64,000 nucleotides of DNA from Prostheceraeus crozeri (Eukaryota; Platyhelminthes; Polycladida; Euryleptidae). A model generated the notes under the pieces. That model did no database searches, was not told the DNA's origin, and saw nothing but the letters and a program-made list of their open reading frames with translations. Positions 43,846 through 55,600 of the stretch are shown piece by piece. Where the stretch lies: NCBI GenBank assembly GCA_907163375.1, contig CAJQUW010002197.1, positions 596,501 to 660,500 on the forward strand, read 5' to 3'. Both the position numbers and the translations under genes were made by a program. Numbering within the stretch: the stretch's first letter is position 1; every line of letters starts with the position of its first letter.

Positions 43846-44416
43846 AATCAGATGGTTTCATCCTCCAAAACAACATGGCATTAATCGAGATATCAGTAAT
43901 TTAAAGCCAACATTTAACTTTGAAATGTATATTGTATTTGAACTTACTAATGCCGAAATTGAAAGGTTTGTTTGAATTTGAAAGGTGCGAGTTATTTCGT
44001 CATTGGCAATTGAAGTAAACCAATATTGAGTTCTTGCATTAATCACTTCAATGAAAGATTGATTCTATATGTGATCTGTGTATTAACTTAACGATTTGAT
44101 TTATCGACTCTTGATATAAGCGCTACGTTGGGACCGGCTGTTGTCATCGCTTTCATCGAGAGTCGACTTTCGAGCATCATTATCAAATACTAATTATCTA
44201 TGAGATTTTTCTCATGTTATGGTATAGTCAGAATTAGCGGCCACATCAAATGAAACGTATGAAACATCCATCACTCTATGAGACGTATAATTTAATTCAG
44301 TGTTTTATCTGACTGGATAAATGAATGACTAAGATATTTTATGACATTCTTGTTTACTGTCTCTGTCAATTGCATCATCTCCCATACCACAATGATAATT
44401 GAAATTAACGTTTTAG

Positions 44417-44544
44417 CTGAAGAATTCGGCAGCTAATGTATTGCGTGAGACGTGGCTCATCTACAAGTATACGAAGCTTGTAAAACGCGTAAATCTATCA
44501 AAGGTGCGGTCCCATCAACGCAAATTTCTTCAAGCTATTCACAG
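44417..44544 (+). CDS. SK channel, exon D: calmodulin-binding domain
   Basis: The exon has 42 codons plus two bases, between TTTTAG and AG|GTAAGT (phase 0 in, phase 2 out). It encodes [17 protein letters not shown], then T-K-L-V-K-R and [14 protein letters not shown]. The family consensus is (V/I)[16 protein letters not shown]...[14 protein letters not shown]. In SK channels these two helices hold calmodulin constitutively and pass Ca2+ binding to the gate. The near-invariance of the contact residues suggests the channel is Ca2+-gated in the usual way. Confidence 0.95.
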
Positions 44545-46333
44545 GTAAGTCTCACAATCTCAAAATGAATTCCTTTACGTCAATCACCAGCTATAACCTA
44601 GTCCATATGATGCCTGGTGCAGGTTAAAAGTATCATGCAAATATTAGGATACATGCAACAGGATGTAGTAAGAAAATAATGCAATGAAAGGATGTGACGT
44701 GTGTAATGAAGAGAATGAGCTTTGTGATAACCAAAGTCCTCACAAAGAATTTGGAATCATCAATGATATGAGCAGATCACCAAAAATCATGCTCCTGGTA
44801 GTAATGCACTAGGTGAAAATGTCCCATATAAAGTACGTCCACACATGAGAGCTGATAGCTAATAGTTGAGCAATTGGCTAATCAAAAACCGAAACTGAGG
44901 TTTTCGTTGCCGACTTCAAACGTCAATCAAGTTACTATAACGAGCACAACTATCAAGCGTGACCAACCCTGAGAGCAACTATCAACTTCGATGGTCTTTC
45001 GGTGCGGTGCGGCGAAGAATTTCGGGAGTGGCAAATGTAGGTGTTAGTTGAGAGATAGTGTGACCGTGTCATTATAGTAACTTCGATGAACGCCCTGATA
45101 GTTGCACATTATAGAAACCTCTAAGTAACTTCAATATAGTGTGACCACCTCGGAGAGCTCAACTATCAGCTTCGAACGTCTATCAGCAAAAGTATAATCC
45201 ATTTCAACTTCTTCTCTGAGAGCTCAGAACAGAGGAAGTCCAAAATATTTGGGTGGTCATAGACTTCTCAATCTTTTTTGTACAATCAAACCATATGAAA
45301 ACCTTATTCTGACTGAAGAGGAATCAATAAAAGGCAATCTCATCTCCAATCTTCTTTGATAGGTTAAAACCTTCCGCTACTATTTGGAAGATGAGCTTGA
45401 TAAATTGATGTTTTTATGGTACTAGTTGATGTTGTAATATCTTTAATCTGATTTATTTAAGATTTCATGTTGTTATCATTCCTGAGTTGTAAATTAAGCT
45501 GCGTACAATTTTCATGACCATTGCTTCATTGTTCAAAGTCATGTAACATATCAGTGGCCTATCAAACCGGCAGACCAAGTTTCAAGTACCATTTCTAAAG
45601 GTAATATGCGGGTAAATATCCGCATATTATAATAATACAATTGGAAAATGTGGAGATTTATCAGACTTCCTGTTGCTGGCAACTCCTGACGTTTCAAGAT
45701 CATGTCATTCTGTGGTAAAGTATAGTCTCGGCGCACATTGTATTAGTAGGCTATATATCAAATTTTGTCCATCCATCATTATTGAAATTTCTTCAAAGAC
45801 GAATGCTTCTGATGAGTTATCTTGATAGATACATCGAAATGATTATGCTAACAATCAGACATTTCGATTTTTTTCATCTATCAGAGTCGATCATTTCCAT
45901 GGGACTGACAACTGACTTTTGAGGAGTCCGTATCCTCATGGCAGCCTCTTTCGTAGCCGTGCCGACATTTGATGACTCGACCTGTTTTTCCTCCATTAAA
46001 CAACGACACCTAGTGATTAACCGATATTTCACATTGGCTTTGTAATTTAGCTAAGAGCTCTTTGGCAGCAGAGTCTAGTAAAAACCGGGTCACTGAGTGC
46101 GTCACCGAATGGTTTCAAGACCCAGTTCCATCGCTGTCACGTACAAAGCAGATAAGAGAAAATCACTGATAAAATTGATACTTTGGAATCTGAGAAAACA
46201 TCAGGATTTGCTAATTTTTTAGAAATAGTAGGATTCACATCTTATTTGCGCGAATGAAAATAAATGAACATTCTATCCCACCACATAACCGGCAAGAGAG
46301 TTAAATTGTCATCTATATTCATATATTTTACAG
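44545..46333 (+). other. SK intron (1.8 kb)
   Basis: The intron runs from GTAAGTCTCA to ATATTTTACAG. It contains the nested inverted-repeat segment at 44848-45180. I see no coding exon in the rest. Confidence 0.85.
44848..45180. repeat. nested inverted repeats, probable foldback element
   Basis: There are three pairings. 44848-44870 (GAGCTGATAGCTAATAGTTGA region) pairs with 45150-45175 (CTCAACTATCAGCTTCG region). 44920-44947 (CGTCAATCAAGTTACTATAA) pairs with 45067-45092 (TTATAGTAACTTCGATGAACG). 44934-44960 (CTATAACGAGCACAACTATC) pairs with 45092-45115. Additionally GTGACCAACCCTGAGAG (44958) and GTGACCACCTCGGAGAG (45141) are direct repeats. AACTATCA occurs repeatedly on both strands. Confidence 0.6.
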
Positions 46334-46403
46334 CTTACGGAAAGTGAGAAGAGATCAAAGGAAGTTGACAGACAACGCTAATACATTGGTAGACTTGGCT
46401 AAA
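46334..46403 (+). CDS. SK channel, exon E: C-terminal coiled-coil start
   Basis: The exon completes a split Ser codon (AG|C) and adds 23 codons, ending AAA|GTAAGT in phase 0. Its acceptor is ATATTTTACAG. The protein L-R-K-V-R-R-D-Q-R-K-L-T-D-N-A-N-T-L-V-D, then L-A-K, corresponds to vertebrate LRSVKMEQRKLxDQANTLVDLAK, the end of the calmodulin-binding helices and start of the coiled coil. Vertebrates follow with TQNxMYDxI...; no such sequence was found in the window. Confidence 0.93.
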
Positions 46404-46885
46404 GTAAGTTTTGACGTTTCCTTTTACCTGTTGTGATCTAATTATCGACCTCGCAGTCACCATGTACGACATAACTTCGAGAGAGTTTGCGGATTTCTTC
46501 ACACGCTTTTATTTGTCAATTGTTTCAAGACCCCGAACCGCCTCATACCCCTCCCCCTCTCTCTGCCGGACTTCAACCTGCAACAGACTGTTGTGCTGTG
46601 ATGTTTTACTTGTCAGGAGTGAGTATGTGCTGTTTTGCGTTATTTGATGGGATTATTTCATTCATTATGATGACAATTAGTTGAACAGAATTTCTATATC
46701 AATGTATTGATTACTAATGAACTTCTAGGTTTATTGATAAGAAAATTGTCTGGAATTCTATTAGAATTGTATCAAAAACTGAATTACCATAATATCGGAA
46801 ACGTATTGTATGCCCGTTGGTTTACGAAAAACGACCAGCCGTGATGATGGTTCATTTTATTGTGATATAAAAACAACATGCACAG

Positions 46886-46972
46886 ATGAGGGATGAGTTA
46901 CTGTCAATGAAACGTGAATTAGTCACGTACAATATGCAATTAAATAGTGTCCATCACCAAACAAAGTTGTGA
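46886..46972 (+). CDS. possible terminal SK exon (28 codons and stop)
   Basis: This is 482 bp after exon E. An acceptor (ACAACATGCACAG) opens a phase-0 frame beginning M-R-D-E-L-L-S-M-K-R-E-L and ending in TGA. The heptad-like Leu/Met spacing and charge suit the coiled coil that follows V-D-L-A-K in SK channels, and the phase fits. Residue identity to known SK C-termini is not convincing, and the acceptor's pyrimidine tract is weak. It could be chance, in which case the true last exon lies elsewhere or beyond the window. Confidence 0.3.
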   Translation: MRDELLSMKRELVTYNMQLNSVHHQTKL

Positions 46973-48550
46973 TCTAACTGATCAAGGTAGAATGGACAAA
47001 TACTATTAATGAAGGCCTTCGTGAAAGTAGACATCCTTGATGTCAAAGCATGAGTATGCAAAATCTGCAGTTCACTACAAAGTGCCGCTTGCCTGTCGAC
47101 ATATAAAATTGCCGAATTCTCTGAATGAAGAGCTCTTTCCATCACTTTAAACTGTTGACAAAACAGATAAAAATCGATGTTGAACCTTACAGATAATATC
47201 TGTTAATATCAGATAAACAGCGTCCGTTTTTGCGGATGTTTTCTGTTCTTACCGTAAAAGACAGAAACTTATTTTAGCTGTTAATTTTTGCGGATATTTA
47301 CTGAGTACAGTTCACAATGAACCAAGGGTACATTATACGATGAATTCCTGATATTCAAAGGCCAGGGTGGTTGATGGCTGAACGTCTTAATTTTTGCTCT
47401 TAACTTGCGGTCAGAAGCGCTGGGCACTGCAATCTTCCTTCCGGAAACTTTGCAGATGAATCGCGTTGACAGTCAAAGTATTGCATCAAAACACAGGTAT
47501 TTTGCCATCAGCATTTCTGTGATTATCTTTAGTTAGTTGATAGATTAGGGTGCATAAATAGCCAACAAATATACAGAAGTTGATTTAATTAAGTTGAGTC
47601 CCAATACTAAAAACCGTGAGGCACAAGCTCAGAGTTAAGACAAACGTAATTCAATATAAAAAAAAACATCATGCGAAACAAAAGTTTAGACTAGTTGAAA
47701 AACAGACATCAATTGTAATACAAACTGCTATGTGCAGAACATTGCAATGAATTTGAAGAAATATGCGACCAATTGTTGATAATTCATGCTGAAAGTTACC
47801 TTCTCCAGTCACATCACTGTGAATTCTCTGAACTCAATAGATGTAGGTTAATAGTTTTCGATTTCACTCTGAAAATCAAGGAACTAAAAGATGAGAATTT
47901 TAGAAGAGATTTTCGATTTGAGAATTCCTGACAAAGGTAGATGAGTTTTTGTTGACCAACTGTCAGCGGAAATATTGTGATCTCACGCAATGAGGGATGA
48001 CTCTGAGCAGATGTTTCCATTCTTCGATATCGCCGGGGATACCAATTTGTTTATTCGTCAACATCAAGAATAAAATGATAAGAAACTCAAAAGTTTGATA
48101 GATCCTTCGGAAGTCCACGGGAAGACTCATATTCATCTTCGTCAACTTCCGCAAACACGAAAATGATCAAAAATCACGTCATTGGAGTTTTACAAAAAAA
48201 AGTAGCTTGCTAAGAAGAATGATCACGTGATCGCTGCTGTGGAAGCACGTTAAATCTCTAGGTGTCAATGAATCTGTTAAGAATCTGCCAAATCTATCTG
48301 TTGGCCGCAATATAAATGGACTTCATTAGTGAAATCTGTTTTCCTCACGTCCGCGCTCGCTCTCTATCGAATAACAGCAAGCTGCAGAATACAAAAATAA
48401 AGAAAATCGATATTGGAGCGCTGCTATGTGACCTCTTCGAGTAAAGAAAATGAAGTTTACTACTATAGTTCCATGAATGAGAGTAAACGTTGAGATCGTA
48501 AAACTGTGCAGCGTGATATGAACAAGAAATTATCAAAGTTTCAATAATGA
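46973..48550. other. non-coding stretch after the SK gene
   Basis: I see no gene or repeat. A short AG/GT-bounded segment at 47457-47497 (TTTGCAG...CACAG|GTATTT) was noted as exon-like, but it encodes only 13-14 unrecognised residues. Confidence 0.45.
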
Positions 48551-49197
48551 CATTAGTCCGCCAGCCAGAGCGAGTTTCTGCAGGGAACGAGGACGAAAAT
48601 GAGACTTTCACAGAGTGATGCACACCTTATGCCGACAGCGAATCTGTGCGTCTGGTTCCTCTTCATCTCAGACACGATCAAAGAAAAACCCATGTTAATT
48701 CAATGGGACGCAGATTGAAGTTTTTGTTAAAATAAGATTTTCTATGTTTTCTCTTATTAAGTGAAAAATACTAAGTCTAGGTCATAAGTTTTTGGCAGTG
48801 AATGTCTTCAAGCTATCTACTATCATGTGTTTGCGTTATTGTTATACTTACAGTGGACAATGTAAGCGAGAATGTGGCTAAAATTGGCCAAAATGTTTGT
48901 GTTAGATTATGTGATTTGGAGGAAATGACCGGAAGACATTGTGTTCCAAAAATTATGGCTCTAGATTCAGAACGTTTCACTGAATCAGAGAAAACATAGA
49001 AAATCTCATTTTGACCAGTAACTTCAATCTGCGTCCCATTGGATTAACATGTGTTTTTCGTTGATCCTGTCTGACAAGAGGAGGAACCAGGTAGCGCTTG
49101 ACAGACGCGCAGATTCGTAATAGGCATGGGGTGTGCTGTGAAGGTCTCATTTTCAGTCTCGTTTCCCACAAAAACTCGTTGTGGCTGCCGGACTAAA
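48551..49197. mobile_element. foldback element with ~217-bp inverted arms
   Basis: The left arm 48551-48767 matches the reverse complement of 48977-49197 over its whole length. Shared words include TTAGTCCG, GAAAATGAGAC, CGAATCTGYGCGTCTG, TGGTTCCTC and CAATGGGACGCAGATTGAAG, followed by AGATTTTCTATGTTTTCTCT. The termini read about TTAGTCCG(C/G)CAGCCA. The 210-bp loop contains most of a 65-codon frame (48802-48999) that I judge non-genic. A related fragment lies at 9858-9945. Confidence 0.85.
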
Positions 49198-52100
49198 CAC
49201 TTTGCTTTTGATCACAAAGATGTAGTTTCAAAAATTGGACTGTCACACTTTCCATTATAGACAGATATAAATTAGTTCTTGCATGTTTTGGACTTTAAGA
49301 GGGAATGAGCGTGGGCATGACGGGAACCCTTTCAACTATAAAAGCATTATACAAGTTTGTTCTAATAACAAGTTAGCAAGTATATTTGTTTATAATCAAT
49401 ATCCCCCATTGACCTATATATTGAAGACAACAAATGAGAAGGATTTTAAGATGATCGTAAATGACTGGGTTCTACAACAATGGAAAATGGAGGAAATGCC
49501 ACATATCCTCTAGATAAGTTCAGACGTTAAATTTATAGTTTGAATAGAAACGTGCATCGAAATTACAAAATTATGCTTCAGGTATCCACGTAAAAAAATA
49601 GAAGACAATTTTCTAGTTTTCGATTGTTAATCTGCTTCTGCACTAAATCTAGTTTTTTTTCCGAAGATCACTTTCGTTGAAAGAAAAGTTGAATAGTAAA
49701 GACTATTATAGATTTTTCAAGAAATAAACTTTGCTACTGTTTTGATTCTTCACAATTAAAATGCTGACTTTTTCGAAAGTGTAAGTATTTCATTATGTAA
49801 AGTTGTTGGAATAGTGTATTCTATCACCGTCGTATCTTTCATCATGATTTTTCTCCACCCATTTTTCTTAATGAAGGATTTGAACGAGGTTTTGCTAATA
49901 ACACCATAGACATTCGAAAATTGGAATAAGTCATGATACTGATTGATCTAAAAGTCCTTTTCCGTTGTTATCTTCAGTATTTGTTAATCCTTGATTTTAA
50001 AATGTCCTTGTATTTAAATTGTCCTAACGCTCAAATGCTTCACTATAGTCCTTTTCGCAAGAATAAAACAGCGATATTGCTGTTTTGCATAAGTGATAAA
50101 TAGAATATGTGATATATATGATTACTTGCACTCGAATATCTTTTATTCAATCAATCCTTTTCGATAATTCTATTATCTTGGTACATGCTTTCAATTCTAA
50201 AAGTAAATTACCCTTGTATTTCATCTGAATCGAAATAATTCTTAAATTGATAATTATTATGTATCCTTGGTATTAAAATTCAGTTATCATGTGTCATATT
50301 CGGAGATTTTAAAAATTTTGGCCAGTCATGCAGGCGATTCAAAACGTACATTAGTTATTATATATCATGCATTGAGATTCATATCATATTATAGCATATT
50401 GAGAACCATCATTTTTGTGACCACAGTCTGCGAATGCAGGGATTATCTCAGTTTTGAAAGCAGTTTTTCTCGAGTTTCCATCGAATGTACTAAATATTAC
50501 ACTGCTCATTGCAATCCGTCTGTTATCACACATGAATATAAGAGCATATATCACATCATAAAGATGTGCCAAGCCTCAGGCGCCTTTACCGCCGGGTTTC
50601 CAATAAATGGATTTTTTTATTTATCGTTCGAAATAGTTTTGGTCAATGCAGATTTTCAGCGGCTATCAAAAGTGGTCATCCAATTGGTGTATGGTTTCTA
50701 GTTGGTCCACTATTTGAGCTCATCGATGAGCAGTGTCGAAGATTGCCATGCATGATGTGCGTTCAAGAAAAGCATGAAGAATAACGTCATAGGTCATCAC
50801 AAAAAGCAAGTGGAATATGTACATAATTCTTACTGAAGGATGAATGACAGTCACTGACAAGAGACAAAAAATCAGCTGATTGTCACGTGATTTCAGAAGT
50901 TCGTAATAAACTCAAAGTGACTATCGTTGACTGCGGCAGTATACAATGACTGGTACTCACGACTCACGAGATCAGAAAATACAAGTGGTATTCAGGTCGA
51001 TGTCATTTCAAGGATGGCAGTCGCGTGATTGGATAAACAGACATTGATGTCATCCCATGGAATTACAGTCGCGAGATTGGATAAACAGATATTCAAGTCG
51101 ATGTCATTTCAAGTCAATGTCATTCTTTGGTTTCACCGCTAAAATGATGACAAAGTTTGGTTCAAAATTCTAAAATCAGACATGGTTTATCTTTCACGAC
51201 AACTTCTTTGCCATCACGCTTGCTTATGCTTCAGAATTCACATCTCTCACAACCACAGACTGGTTTAGAAATCCAAGAATTGAAAATTTAGGTGCAAATT
51301 GCAATTCTCCCTTCTAGCTTCACTTATCAACCGCCAACTGATTACTTGTTGCAAATTTCTTTAAAAATACTTGCTTTTCTGAAAACCAATTAATTCTATT
51401 TGTATTTTTCACGGTGATAGTACTTCAGGATGTATGAACGTTTGATTAGAATCTAGTCATTGCCTTAAAGCAGATGTAGAGGTGAATACTGTGGATGTAT
51501 CTTGGGAGATTCTAAAGAAAGTCATATATTTCACCTTTTTGTATCTCTATCACTAGTCATTGTTAAACGTGAATTAGCAATCCATCGGTTTCAAGATAGA
51601 TGGGTGATTGCTAGATGAATTAGAGATATGTATCGAATGTCGATCAGAGACAACAATTGTCTATTCTCTCCAAACCTAGTGATACAGACATTTCTTGTCA
51701 TGATGCGCCCGAAAAGCTACGATGCAAAAGTGGCAATTGTCTTCAATGACAAATAGCAACATTCCTTCGCTGTTTAAGTATAATCATTTATCATTTAAGT
51801 AATCCAATGAAATAGTAGACCTATTGTTACATGAATTGATGAATTCTCTGATGACTCATACTTCAAAGTGATGGATGGCTTTCCATTGGTCACCTTTGCC
51901 ACGATATCTGTAGACCAACAAAGAAGGCGTCAGCCACCTTAGTCCTACGATGTGAATGAAAAGTACGTAAATGCAAAATTCGAAGATAATCTTGAATGAG
52001 ATAGTGATTGGCCATCTCACTTGGTCTTGCTATGTATTGATGATGTGTATTAACAATTTTTTAAATGTTTGAGATGTTTAAATACGTGAATTTGCAATCT

Positions 52101-53404
52101 TTCTAAAAATCCCATCCAGACAGACAGGTTCAATTTCAGAAAGGAACACAATCAAATGATTAAATTTTTTGCGGTGTCTTTAAATTACATGTGCAAATGA
52201 CTTGCAGGAAATACCTCTACATCTATAGTGAATATTTGAAATGACTGTGATGCAGTACCCGCATTCATGGTACCTTATTGTGATGATTGCCACAAAGGGG
52301 TTGTCAAAAATTGATTGCAATTGCTGATCATCACTGATGGACTAATTTCTGATCTGAATGTTTTGCTTATTCTAATCAATAATTGGTACATTAATTCTGA
52401 ATAGGCTACATGAAGACCTATTTGCTTTCCAAATGATACGTCAAATTGGGTAGTGGCGAGAGCAAACCAATTGTGCGAAATGCATATGATTCTCAATGGG
52501 CTGCAAATATTGATAAATTTTATGTCAGATTTCAGTTCAGGCATTGCAATTGTAGAGTTAATCAATTATTGAAGCAGACGAATGAATACTCACGCGTGCT
52601 AGATAACAGAGCATGAAGTAGACTTCAAAAGGTATCACAAAAGTACTGCAATATAGAGATACTAAATAGCTGTGCACCAAATAGTTCCTGAAGTTTGCTG
52701 AGAGCTATCATTTTAAGAATATGCTGTGTCTAGCAACCTTAGTATCAAAATAAAACACTGAGGTGCAATGTTTGTCCTGCGATGATAAGTGGCAATGGCA
52801 TCGCAAGTAAAGCAGTCAATGATATTTGATGCAACGCAATTAATTTTTGATAACCCCTCTTGCCACAAGCCATCGGGCAGGTTTAATCTGCTTGTGTTGG
52901 TTGACTAACATCTAAATAAATTCAAAATGATTTTCGTGATTTGATTTTCAAGGAAAATGTGACATGATTTTTAACTATTGCTTACCACTTTGATGATTCT
53001 GTGTATGTAGATATTTAGATTTTATCCATTTAATGAGTTTCTTCATCGCTTAACATCCATCAATACATTTTCATGCTATCATGCTGCACTGCATGGCTAA
53101 AGTGGTTGGCCGAACCTCTCATGCCCATAACTAACTATTTTTCGCCTTAAACAAATTTTCTTTCCAACTCAAAAAAAGATATCATTAGAATCCTCATCAT
53201 TAAAACTTTGGATAATTAATTATCATGTTTCTGCCGTGTTTACCCGAACAGCAATAGATCTTTTCATGCTTTCACGGTTGTTAAGGACTGTCTTTAATGC
53301 TCATTCAAGTATACTGATTGGGATAGATTGCGGAATGTCAGTCAGCTTGCGATAACATAGAAAAACTAAGAAAAAACAATTTTATGTGTTTACAATTAGA
53401 GTTC
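49198..53404. other. non-coding stretch
   Basis: I see no exon that I can tie to a family. The frame at 50267-50701 is open for 144 codons but has no domain and is matched by an antisense frame. The frame at 49283-49513 is likewise unrecognised. 51000-51120 has an imperfect duplication (CAGTCGCGTGATTGGATAAA and CAGTCGCGAGATTGGATAAA, with CGATGTCATTTCAAG twice). Confidence 0.45.
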
Positions 53405-53475
53405 AAGATTCATCGGCAGCCCCAGACGCTGTGTTTTGTCATACAAGGTTTCGTTGGAATGGCTCGGAGAGATCT
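53405..53475 (+). repeat. dispersed repeat family C, copy 4
   Basis: GATTCATCGGCAGCCCCAGA, CGCTGTGTTTTGTCATACAA and GGTTTCGTTGGAATGGCTCG match the family order. It is more diverged than the copy at 63735. Confidence 0.55.
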
Positions 53476-55360
53476 TAGGTAGCTTAGTCAGTATTGAATG
53501 AACAAGCAGTCGAGCTGAACAATACATTGCTCTGCGAAAATTTACCCTGGCATAGCCTCGAGAACCATTACTTAGAGAGATCGTAGAGTGCAAATACGCG
53601 AGCTTTTTCCTCGTCTTCATGCCTAAGTCAGTGTGCAAAAATCATTGTATTAATATGCTTATGATGTAGCTACATAGGACAAAAAAATACCAGAAATATG
53701 TGATGTTTTCTATTGTTCTACGGTGTGTTGTCGATGTACAGTTCCCTTGACTGTGTAAATTGGACTCCCTTCAAGTGTGTCAAACTCTCAAAAGCTTTTC
53801 TATGCTTTATGACCTGCATAACACCCATCTATCTCTCCATCTAGCACATACACGACGGACTTATCAAGCCGACCAGCGCTTATATTTCACAGCCAGTGGA
53901 GATCTATAGACAGGTTGGCTTTATTTCCATTCGTAGCCGTGCTAATTGGCTTTCAACCTTCCTTTATTAGAGGCCAGCAATTTCTATCTAATTATGTGGC
54001 CTGTTGTAGTAATTTGGAGTCAGTGGTCGTACAATTCAGTTTTTATTAGAATGCGTTTCTGATGTCATTTTTTTACATTTTTGTTACAATTCTCAATTTG
54101 TTTGATTTCAAATCGTTTCTTTATCATTTGATTTCTGATTGTCTTTCTAAAGCTGTATTGTCCTTTAACTGTAATGCATCCGTTAAAGTCGTGGTCTTTG
54201 TAAGATGACGCGTAATCAGAAAGTGACATTATGAGATATTTGTCTCTTCTTAAAACATTTCATAATGTCTTTCACTACTGTAATTGTCACAATGTAGATT
54301 GTCACTCAATTGGTGACCGAGTAAAGATATCTGACTAAATGAGACGCATCATCGAAGTGTTGTCGGAACGGTGACTACAGTCAACTGATCGTTGTGTTCT
54401 TTATATCATCAAATGACATGAAATCAGGGATCTCTTTCTCATCTCTTTCTGATCAGTCCGAAATTCTCAGGCTATGTAATAAAAGTTGAAGATTAAGAAA
54501 AATATTTTTGCCGCTGCCGGGCAATTATCTCAATGATCTATTGTATAGTCATACTTCAGATATAGTAATAATTTGATTGCAAGTATATTTATTAGACCAC
54601 CAGCATTCGATTTATCCGACAAAATACTCAAGTGGAAGTCGAATGAAGTTTTAATTCTATTTTTCCAGTATCTCATCTGTCGTCTAATGACGTCATGAAG
54701 ATGTGTGCTAGTGAAGATAAATAGCACAGATTTCCCATGATGTTGACTAATACATCATTAATAATAGTAGGAATCTTAAGTACCATTCGCTAAAGCGGAA
54801 TTAATATCTTATGGATGGTCAGTCTGTAACAGCCAACTAGCGTCGATCTAACAGAAGGCGAGACAATAATTTAGGTATGAGCACCAAGTTGAATTATCAA
54901 CTAAATGTCTGTGACAAATGTGTTGGAAAATCTTGAGAGACAAAACACACCAACATTCAGCATACAACTATAAGTGATGCTCTTTCGCAATATCCATTCC
55001 CGCCTACAAATTACAAAAAATGTTGAATTGCCATATTATTCCTACAAGTGCGATACAAAGTTATCCGTTATTGGTGACATAAACATCACAAAACCGCCTC
55101 TGATTTCATTGCCGCAGGCCTGTGGCATTTATTGACGCTTCATTAAATCTTCACTAAAGCTACTCTGGTGTTAATTAATAATTTCAACACTAACCAGTAA
55201 TTTTGTTGGTTCTTGTGAGTTATCTCCCTCACATTTTCAAATTTGGCTGCAACACGTTGAAATTAGTCAATCGCCACAAAACTTCAGATACACGTAGTTG
55301 AATATGCGTAATTGTATTTTCTACCCGCATTCAACTCGGACATGTGCTTTTTGAAGGAGA
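53476..55360. other. non-coding stretch
   Basis: No gene, tRNA or long repeat is seen on either strand. Confidence 0.45.
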
Positions 55361-55600
55361 GAATGTTAGCAGTTTGATCTGACTTCGTCTGTTCGACTAA
55401 TTCCGGTCAGACAGCAGTTGAGGTCGACAAATTCGCTTCTCGACAACTCGTGAAGTGAAAATGACCAAAGGCACATCCATTGCACTAATATAACTTGAGA
55501 TAGGTGGTGTGGTGGTGTCGCAGTTTGAAGCAGCAGCCAACAAGAAGAAGACTGAGAGAGAGCAAGCGAACAGACAAAGTCAGTTCAAGCTGCTCACATC
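55361..55600. repeat. foldback segment with 27-bp inverted arms
   Basis: 55369-55395 (GCAGTTTGATCTGACTTCGT, CTGTTCG) and 55567-55593 (CGAACAGACAAAGTCAGTTC, AAGCTGC) are inverted copies with 3 mismatches, and weaker pairing continues outward. The roughly 170-bp loop is non-coding. Confidence 0.65.

Larger units (their letters stand above)
35597..44416 (+). other. SK intron (8.8 kb)
   Basis: The intron runs from GTTAGTATGA to AATTAACGTTTTAG. It contains a 33-bp perfect palindrome, an AACTTAATAAGT-rich stretch, a Penelope RT fragment, a SINE family B copy, a MITE, a solo Tc1 end, a tRNA-like insertion and a family F SINE. The frames at 39073-39477 and 40432-40701 carry no recognisable domain. 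Nothing else is seen in 38330-39850, 40070-41160 or 41200-43150. Confidence 0.85.

Noticed and set aside
46411..46647. M-Y-D-I-T frame considered as the SK exon after V-D-L-A-K
   Set aside because: The only nearby acceptor (46456) puts this frame out of phase with exon E, and the in-phase reading stops within six codons.
48802..48999. 65-codon ATG frame considered as a late SK exon
   Set aside because: It lies in the loop of the 48551-49197 foldback element and has no SK similarity.
50267..50701. 144-codon frame, + strand
   Set aside because: Low-complexity hydrophobic composition, no recognisable domain, competing antisense frame and non-standard start.
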